A DNA stretch of 64,000 nt, from positions 41,769,782 through 41,833,781 of the forward strand of contig NC_059295.1 in the NCBI RefSeq assembly GCF_017591435.1. Direction: 5' to 3'. Position numbers and translations under genes: made by a program. The first letter of the stretch is position 1; the number at the start of each line of letters is the position of its first letter. The notes below the pieces were generated by a model, which was not told where the DNA came from, did not search any database, and saw only the letters and a list, made by a program, of their open reading frames with translations. Below are positions 57,061 to 64,000 of this stretch, one piece after another. This DNA is from Portunus trituberculatus (lineage: Eukaryota; Arthropoda; Malacostraca; Decapoda; Portunidae).

Positions 57061-58088
57061 ATGAGTGAAAAAGATATTCCATCCAAGTGCAGACATGAAA
57101 ATAGAGAAGGGGCTGATGATGACTATGTCGGTGAGGGAGAACGCGTATTCGAAGGGTTCGATACAACGACAACTTCACTACTTAAGAGAGTGTCAAATAT
57201 TGAATGTAAACTAGATAAACTGATAAAGGAGAAGATGGAAATGAAAGAGAATAAAGAACAGGAAATGGAGTTTATAAGACTGCGAGAAAGGATAAGAAAA
57301 GTGGAAGAAAATGAAGCTAGGCTAAGAGCGGAAAACGAAGAACTAAACAAGGAAGTAGCTAACTACAAGAAGCAGATGGAAGAAGGACTCGGTAAAGCCG
57401 AGAAAGAAAAGGAGAAGCTGAAAGATCTAGTAAACAAGGAAGAGGAAAGAGTACAGAACGTGATTAAAAAAGAAGTACAAGCATGGAGAGTCCAAGATAA
57501 GAAAGATAAGGCCGATTTTCAGGAGGTGATTCAAGAACAACTTAAAGAAAAAGAAGAAAATATGACAAACAAAATGATAGGAGTCCTCAAGACAAAAGAA
57601 AATCTAGTTAGAGAAATTGCAGAAAAAAAGAAGAGTGTAGTCGTATTTGGAATAAAAGAAAAAAATATAAAATATAGACCAAAAAGAGAAAAGAAGAAAT
57701 GAAATCAGTCAAAGACCTACTGAAGAATCTTAATGACGAAGATAGGCAGAACTTGGAAGAGGAAGTAGAAGAAATAAACAGAATGGGACCATATCAAGAA
57801 GGAAAAACGAGACCAATTAAAATATTACTAAAATCACAAGCAGCAACAGAAGAAATATTATATAGAACAACAAAACTTAGAGAAACAGAAGGCTGCAAGG
57901 ATATCTATATAAAGAAAAATAGAAATGAGGAAGAAAGGAAGAGATACAATGAACTGGCAGCAGCAGTAAGGAAAAGAATAATGAAAGGTCAGAAGAGGAG
58001 AAAAAGGCATTTTTTTGGAGAATTCTAGGAGACAGGATAAGGAAATGGTATATAAACGAGAAGGAAGAGAAAAAGTGGAACAAGTTTA
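57061..58088 (+). pseudogene. LINE P ORF1 (family 2), one or two frame breaks
   Basis: 57061-57702 (213 residues): MSEKDIPSKCRHENREGADD, then a coiled coil from about residue 40 to 180 (EFIRLRERIRKVEENEARLR, AENEELNKEVANYKKQMEEG), then KSVVVFGIKE. A shift or short deletion near 57660 leads to 57699-58028 with LKNLNDEDRQNLEEEVEEIN, TRPIKILLKSQAATEEIL and DIYIKKNRNEEERKRYNELA. The conserved AFFWRIL end reads on in another frame to TAA 58086-58088. Expected to act as the RNA-binding chaperone of the LINE. Confidence 0.82.
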
Positions 58089-58117
58089 ACTAAAATGATA
58101 AAGGCAAAAGACTAAAA

Positions 58118-60920
58118 ATGATGTATACGAACATAGACGGGTTTTATCAAGTAAATTAGAATTAAGAGATTACATAAGGAAAGAATAACCAGATATTGTA
58201 TGCCTGGCTGAAACAAAACTAAATGAGGAAATCAAAATAGTCTTGGATGATAGGTATAATGTATGGAGAAGAGACAGAGTGGGTAAAAGAGGAGGAGGAG
58301 TCATGATAATGTTAAGGAAGGAGATAGTGATCAATCAAGTGGAATGTGGGAAGGAAAAGCAGAAGTATTGTATATTAAGATGCATATTAATAAAAAGAGA
58401 TAACAATCATTGTAACATATGTGCCACCAAAACAAATTCATGGACCAATCAAGAATATAAAGACATGATAGATGACACAATAAAGAGTCTAATGAGAATC
58501 ATTAAAGAAAGGAGAAAAGTGATATTAGTAGGAGATTTCAACTGTAAAGAAGTGGACTGGGAAAATTATGAAAGTGGTATGGGGGAAGAAGCCTAGGGAG
58601 AAAGATTCTTAAACCTAATGATAGACAATATGATGGACCAGAGAGTAAAGGAATGCACAAGATTCAGAGGAAACAACGAGCCGGCAAGATTGGACCTAGT
58701 TTTACAAGGGGTATACAAATGAATGACGATATAAGATATAAGTGCCCATTGGGAAAGAGTGACCATGCAATATTAGAAATAGATATAGAAGAAGGAAAGG
58801 AAGATAGAGACGATTCATACAAAGGAGACCGATTAAATTACAGAAAGGCTGATATTGAGAATCTCAAGAACTATTTTAAAACGTAGACTGGGAGGAGATG
58901 GAAAACTCAGAGACAATGCAAGACAAATATAACTTATTTTTGGAAATATACAAAACAGGAGTCAGGAATATGTCCCAAAATATAGACCAAAAGAAGAAGG
59001 AAAGAAAGATTGGTTTAATGCAAGGTGTGCTAGGGCAAAGGAGAAAAGAGATGGAGCATGGAAAAGGTGGAGGAGAAATAGGAATCAAACAAACAAGGAA
59101 AACTTCAAGGCAGCGAGAAATGAATATGTTAAGGTGAGGAAGGAAGAGGAAAAGAACTTGAAAAAGATATTGTCGAAAAATGTAAGGAGCAACCAAAATT
59201 GTTCTATAGATTCATAAATGGAAAAATTAGGCAAAAAGAAACAATAGAAAGGTTAAAAGGAGAGAACGGATGGTGGAAGACCCAAAAGTATGGCAGAACT
59301 ATTAAATAAAAATTCCAGGAGGTCTTTACTAAAGAATCCAAATTTGAGAGGCCACAGGGTAATAGAGAGACAATCTATATGAAAGAGATTAAAGTAACCA
59401 AGCTTGAAATAAAAGAGTTAATGAAGGAACTGGATGAAGAGAAGGCAATGGGACCGGATGAAGTCTCAGGCAGAATACTGAAAGAATGTAGGGAAGAACT
59501 AGCAAGTCCTATATACAACATCATAAAATGCTCAATAGAAAATGGAACAGTGCCAGTAGAATGGAAAAGAGCTGAGGTGGTTCCCATATATAAGAGTGGA
59601 AGGAAAGAAGAACCTTTAAATTACAGACCGGTATCACTAACTAGTGTAATATGCAAGATGTGTGAAAGAATAATAAAGAAACAATGGATCGAGTTCCTTG
59701 AAGACAACAAATTAATATCAAATAGCCAATTTGGTTTTAGAAAAGGACGGTCTTGTGTAACTAATTTATTGAGTTTCTATTCTAGAATAGTTGATAGAGT
59801 ACAAGAGAGAGAGGATGGGTTGACTGCATCTATTTGGATTTAAAAAAGGCGTTTGACAAAGTGCCACACGCAAGATTACTGTGGAAGTTAGAGGAGAAGG
59901 GTGGCTTAAAAGGAAGCACATTGAGATGGATAGAAAATTATTTGAGGGGGAGAGAAATAAGGACGGTAGTTAAAGATATGAAGTCCAAGTGGAGAGCAGT
60001 AGAAAGCGGAGTGCCACAGGGGTCAGTATTGGCACCAATACTTTTCCTCATTTATATTAACGACATGCCAGAAGGAGTGAACAGCTACATAAATTTGTTT
60101 GCGGATGATACGAAACTGTGCAGAGTTATAAAGCAAAAGGAGGATTGTGAAATACTGCAAGAAGACCTAAATAAGATCTGGGAATGGAGTGGTGGGAAAT
60201 GGAATTCAATGTGAACAAAAGCCATGTCATGGAAATGGGAAAGAGTGAAAGACGACCTGTGGGAATCTATAAGATGGGAGATGGTGTAGAACTGGAGAAA
60301 GTCAAAAGGAAAAGGACTTAGGAGTGACGATGGAAGAAAACAATCAACCAGTAAGCCATATTGATAGAATTTTTAGAGAAACATATAATTTGCTGAGGAA
60401 TATTGGAGTAGCATTTCACTACATGGACAAAGAAATGATGAAGAAATTGATAAATACTATAATAAGACCTAGATTGGAATATGCAGGAGTAGTGTGGACC
60501 CCTCATAAAAAGAAACACATAAGAAAATTGGAGAGGCTACAAAAAATGGCTACAAGAATGGTCCCAGAACTTGAAGGGATGACATATGAGGAGAGACTAA
60601 AGGCTATGGATCTACCAACCTTGGAACAAAGAAGGAGAGAGGAGACCTGATACAAGTCTATAAATTGATCAACGGAATGGACCAAGTGGATAATGAGAAA
60701 CTGATCTTGAGAGAAGAATATGACATCCGAAGCACAAGATCGCATAGTAAAAAGCTGAGAAAGGAAGATGTCTGAGAGATATTAAAAATATAGTTTCCCG
60801 CAGAGATGTATTGAGACGTGGAACAGTTTAGATGAAGAAGTAGTGTCTGCAACGAGTGTGCACACTTTTAAAGTAAGATTGGATAAGTGTAGATATGGAG
60901 ACAGGGCCACACGAGCATAA
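58118..60920 (+). pseudogene. LINE P ORF2 (family 2): endonuclease, RT, C-terminal region
   Basis: Endonuclease 58118-58890: MMYTNIDG-type start with one G lost, ETKLNEEIKI, 58243-58596 with GDFNCKEVDW, then GKSDHAILEIDI, all signature residues present. Linker 58898-59290. RT 59379-60214: GPDEVSGRIL, NYRPVSLTSVI, QFGFRKGRSC, LKKAFDKVP, GVPQGSVLAP, FADDTKL (60098). C-terminal 60324-60920 with TYEERLKAMDLPTLEQRR. Around ten breaks, mostly one base and often in homopolymers; TAG at 58594. Confidence 0.84.
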
Positions 60921-60954
60921 AGCCCAGGCCCTGTAAAACTACAACAACTAGGTA

Positions 60955-60955
60955 A

Positions 60956-61013
<58 letters not shown>
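60955..61013 (+). repeat. (AC)n tract between LINE P and LINE Q
   Basis: AC run of about 58 bp, tail of P and left junction of full-length Q. Confidence 0.98.
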
Positions 61014-61015
<2 letters not shown>

Positions 61016-61235
61016 GACATCGTCGATGGCGGAGGTGGTCGCTGAGCTCCAGAGCAATCATCTATAATTCTACAGTTACCTAAGAGTAACCAAGGTGGGA
61101 AAGGAGCTGGTAATGTTTGTCCCGTCTCCATATAGTCATGTTAACTGTTGATTAGCAAAATAATGTCCAGTGAAGGTAAATATAAACTGTAGCCTGCGTT
61201 TGAGCCATCAGCTGGTTTGTTTACGTCTGCGCAAC

Positions 61236-62150
61236 ATGGCGGCCGTGAACTCGAAAGAGGAATCAGACTTCACAGGGTTTCAAGGAATAATGGAGAAGAG
61301 CGCTTATGTGAAGAAAATTCTGGAGTTAGAAGGTAAAATTGAAAACTGTTTGAAAAGTATGAGGGCCTGGAAACGAGTTATGACAATGTAAAGAGAGACT
61401 GTGCCGATATGAAGAAGGAAAATGCAGCACTGAAAGAGGAAGTTAAGCTAATTAAAGTGAATTGCGAAAAATGTGGAGAATCTCTAGGAAAAGTGATGGA
61501 GAAGCAGGCTGAATGGAAAAAAGTCAGGAAGTGGAAAGAAAGGAGGTAAATTACAAAGTTGCAAGTCTGGAAAAGGAAATCAAAGAGTCAGGGAGAAAAC
61601 TTTGGGCCTTGCTGAAATTATAGATCAACAGATCATAGAAGAGAAGATAGCTGAGAAAGTGGTGAAGGTTATTAAGTCAAATGAGACATTGGTGAGGGAA
61701 ACTGTAGACAAAAAGAGATGTGTGGTGATATTTGGTGTGGAGGAGGATAAGACACCGAGTAAAATGGAGAGAGAAAAACATAAAAAGGTGATAAATAATA
61801 TCATTAATGTGGTGCAAGAGGAGGAAAAGACCTAGTACAAGAAATAGAGGACTTCCATAGAATTGGAAAGTTCACAAGAGAAGGTATGAGGCCAATAAGA
61901 ATCAAACTTAAGTCACAAAAGGATGTAGATGAATTGGTGGAGAAGTCATGGAGGCTAGCCCAGCAGGAAACAACAAGGAAGATTTGGTTGAGAAGAGATC
62001 TCGGTGAAAAGGAAAGAGAAATGTTAAATGAGTTGAGAAAGGAGGCTTTGAAAAAATGAAGAGAGGACAGAAGAGAGAAGAAAGAGTTTTTCTGGAGAAT
62101 CTTGGATATGAGACTGAGGAAGTGGTTCATAACCCAGAAAAGTACAGCAA
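61236..62150 (+). pseudogene. LINE Q ORF1 (family 3), complete N-terminus but shifted
   Basis: MAAVNSKEESDFTGFQGIME, then KSAYVKKILELEGKIENC. A one-base loss in an A run (GAAAACTG, GAAAAACTG in LINE M) shifts the frame near 61343. The coiled coil continues in other frames, then 61602-61835 reads GLAEIIDQQIIEEKIAEKVV and CVVIFGVEED. The end (EREMLNELRK, FFWRIL) is at about 62020-62105. The start defines the family-3 ORF1 N-terminus, which is absent from LINE M. Confidence 0.8.
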
Positions 62151-62169
62151 GAAAGGACTAAAGAAACTT

Positions 62170-64000
62170 ACATATGAGCGAAATGTAATGTATTCCAACA
62201 TAAATGGAGTGATATCGGGGATTTTAGAACTCAACGATTACTTGAGGGACAAGAACCCAGATATTGTGGGTCTTACTGAAACAAAACTGAGAGAGGAGAA
62301 GACCTGATGAAGGTTGGAGAAGGAAATATAACGTTTGGAAAAGAAATAGAGTAGGTAAGATGGGAGGAGGAGTGATGTTGCTGGTTAAAAAAGATATAAA
62401 GGTGGATCAAGTGAAAAAAGGTATGGGAAAGGCAGAAGTGCTAAAGATCAGAGCAGAAACTAATGAAGGAAAAAGAGGCACTACATAGTGGTGTACGTAC
62501 CACCTAAGACAAATGCATGGTCAGTACAGGAATATGAAGAAATGATAAGTGATACAGGAACATGTCTGGAAGAAATGTTGGGTGGCTGTGAACGAACTAT
62601 AATGATGGGAGATTTTAATTGTAAAGAGGTGTGTTGGGAGGACTGGTCAATGGAAGGATCAGAGACAACATGGGGAAATACACTATTGACACTGGCAATG
62701 GAAAATGTGTTAACTCAGTGGGTCAAAGAAGATACTAGGTTTGGAGGAGAGGGAGCATCGTCAAGACTGGACTTGGTCTTTAGTACAGAGCCAATGGTCA
62801 TTGAGGAGATGAGGGTGGAGTGCCCTTTAGCAAAGAGTGATCATGCAGTTTTGGAGTTCAAGGTGATAGATGAAGAGAAATCTAGAAGAAATGAAGAATA
62901 TAAAGTGGGAAGATGGAATTATGCCAAGACAGATTTTGGAAACCTAAAGAAATTCTTTCAAGAGACAAATTGGATGAAATTCAAGAGTGCTAAGGAGCAA
63001 ATGAAAAGTGGAAGGAATTTATAAAAATATACAAAGAAGGTGAGAAAAATTTGTACCAATAAGACAACATAGAGAAGTTGGAAAGCAGGACTGGTTTAAC
63101 GATAGATGTGAAAAGGCTAGAACAAGAAAAGAGGATGCATGGAAGAGGTGGAGAAGGAAAAGACGGATTAAGCAGTGGGAAAGTTACAAAAGAGCAAGAA
63201 ATGAATATGTGTTGATTAGAAGAGAAGAAAGAAAGAAACAAGAAAAGGATATAATTGATAAATGTAAAGACCAACCAAGGCTTTTTACAGACATGTGAAC
63301 AACAACATCAAAAATAGAGAAAGTATTGAAAGTTTAGAAGTAAATGGAGTATGCAGTGAAGATCCCAGGAAATGGCAGAGGCTATGAATGGATGCTTTCG
63401 GAAGGTATTCACAAAGGAGACTGCTTTTGACAAACCACTGGTAATGGAACAGAAAGGGATTATGAAGGAGTTTCAAGTAACTGTGGAGGAGATCAAGAAC
63501 ATGATGGGGAGTTTAGAAGTGAGAAAAGCTGTGGGACCTGATGGGGTATCAGGATGGATTTTAAGAGAATGCAGGAGCAATTGGCAGAAAAAGTTTGTGA
63601 AGTAATTGATGCCTCATTAAGGGAAGGTGTAGTGCCCCAAGACTGGAAAAGAGCTAACATTGTCCCAATCTATAAATCAGGTAACAAGAGAGACCCATTG
63701 AACTATAGACCAGTGTCACTTACAAGTGTGGTAGCTAAGATGTGTGAGAGGGTGGTGAAGACTAGATGGACAGACTTCTTGGAGAAAAATGACATACTTT
63801 GTGAGTGTCAATTTGGTTTTAGAAAAGGGCGTTCATGCACGACAAACCTGATATGTTACTATTCGAGGGTGATAGATGTAATACAGGAAAGAGATGGTTG
63901 GGCTGATGGAATATATCTGGATTTAAAAAAGGCCTTTGATAAGGTACCACACCAGAGACTGATCTGGAAACTTGAAATGGTAGGAGGAGTGCATGGCAGT
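62170..64000 (+). pseudogene. LINE Q ORF2 (family 3), endonuclease and RT start
   Basis: MYSNINGVISGILELNDYLR near 62190, ETKLREEKT and stop at 62305, then the endonuclease core 62488-63024: VYVPPKTNAWSVQEYEEM, GDFNCKEVCWED, LDLVFSTEP, AKSDHAVLEF. Linker broken near 62990, 63060 and 63290, then the RT start (AVGPDGVSGW at about 63525; NYRPVSLTS; CQFGFRKGRSC; YLDLKKAFDK at about 63917). It is cut by the window edge before the FADD box. Break positions are mostly the same as in LINE M. Confidence 0.85.

Larger units (their letters stand above)
57038..60954 (+). mobile_element. LINE copy P, family 2, nearly full length
   Basis: It starts 23 bp before the ORF1 ATG, joined head to head with LINE O, so most of the 5' UTR is missing. 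Complete ORF1 and ORF2 follow, then the terminus CTACAACAACTAGGTAAATAC and AC repeats. Best family-2 reference in the window. Confidence 0.88.
61014..64000 (+). mobile_element. LINE copy Q, family 3, intact 5' end, runs off the window
   Basis: The 5' UTR GGGACATCGTCGATGGCGGA begins directly after AC repeats and resembles the family-2 start (GACATGGTCGAGG at 23546). ORF1 starts at ATG 61236 in the strong context AACATGGCGG. ORF2 continues to the window edge inside the RT. It closely matches LINE M over 61333-64000. Confidence 0.9.

Noticed and set aside
57037..60954. Twin-priming inversion of a single LINE
   Set aside because: In twin priming the inverted part is the 5' segment. Here the inverted part includes a complete 3' end with its own GT tail.

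Overview
The window looks like an intron-rich, repeat-laden arthropod nuclear genome, most likely a decapod crustacean. That placement is inference from the dense AC/GT, GA/CT and TA microsatellites, the CR1/Jockey-group LINEs, tRNA-derived SINEs and Tigger/pogo, hAT and piggyBac-like DNA elements; no taxon-defining gene is present. There is no prokaryotic gene organisation. Most of the long low-complexity reading frames (CVCV, SLSL, IYIY) are microsatellite artefacts.

Host gene: four exons of one protein tyrosine phosphatase gene can be read on the minus strand at 40299-40151, 38766-38631, 35347-35293 and 14906-14756. They have AG/GT splice borders and matching phases, and together spell WPD...HCSAGVGRTG...QTQ. 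The intron between the last two is about 20.4 kb and is filled with plus-strand LINEs.

Mobile elements: by my intervals roughly half of the window is LINE sequence, in at least three related families (family 1 at 3.2-7.3 and 20.4-23.4 kb; family 2 at 7.4-10.3, 18.4-20.4, 23.5-31.0, 31.4-34.6 and 56.0-61.0 kb; family 3 at 43.9-47.6, 53.5-55.0 and 61.0 kb to the end). Each has a coiled-coil ORF1 and an ORF2 with an APE-type endonuclease, a reverse transcriptase and a conserved C-terminal region. All end with the same short 3' sequence, AACTAGGTAAATAC, running into (AC)n. Most copies, including three with complete 5' ends and two copies of a tRNA-derived SINE, also begin directly after an (AC)n tract. 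The result is a beads-on-a-string array, best read as non-LTR elements that insert at, or are templated by, AC microsatellites.

Layout: 1-10.3 kb, LINE array; 10.4-13.6 kb, microsatellites, a Tigger-type transposase remnant and two minus-strand LINE remnants of other clades; 13.7-18.2 kb, an old LINE remnant, PTP exon, and a Tigger element and two MITEs with TA target duplications; 18.4-34.7 kb, LINE array with nested DNA elements and SINEs; 35.3-40.3 kb, PTP exons around a 2.46-kb hAT pseudogene; 41.3-50.8 kb, a nest of Tigger-like, hAT-like and piggyBac-like elements carrying LINE and SINE; 50.8-55.9 kb, nested Tigger-type elements with a 212-bp near-perfect inverted repeat, then a LINE and another Tigger remnant; 55.9-64 kb, further LINEs.

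No LINE or transposase ORF is fully intact in the sequence as given. Many breaks are one-base changes in homopolymers that recur in separate copies, so some may be assembly errors rather than decay.
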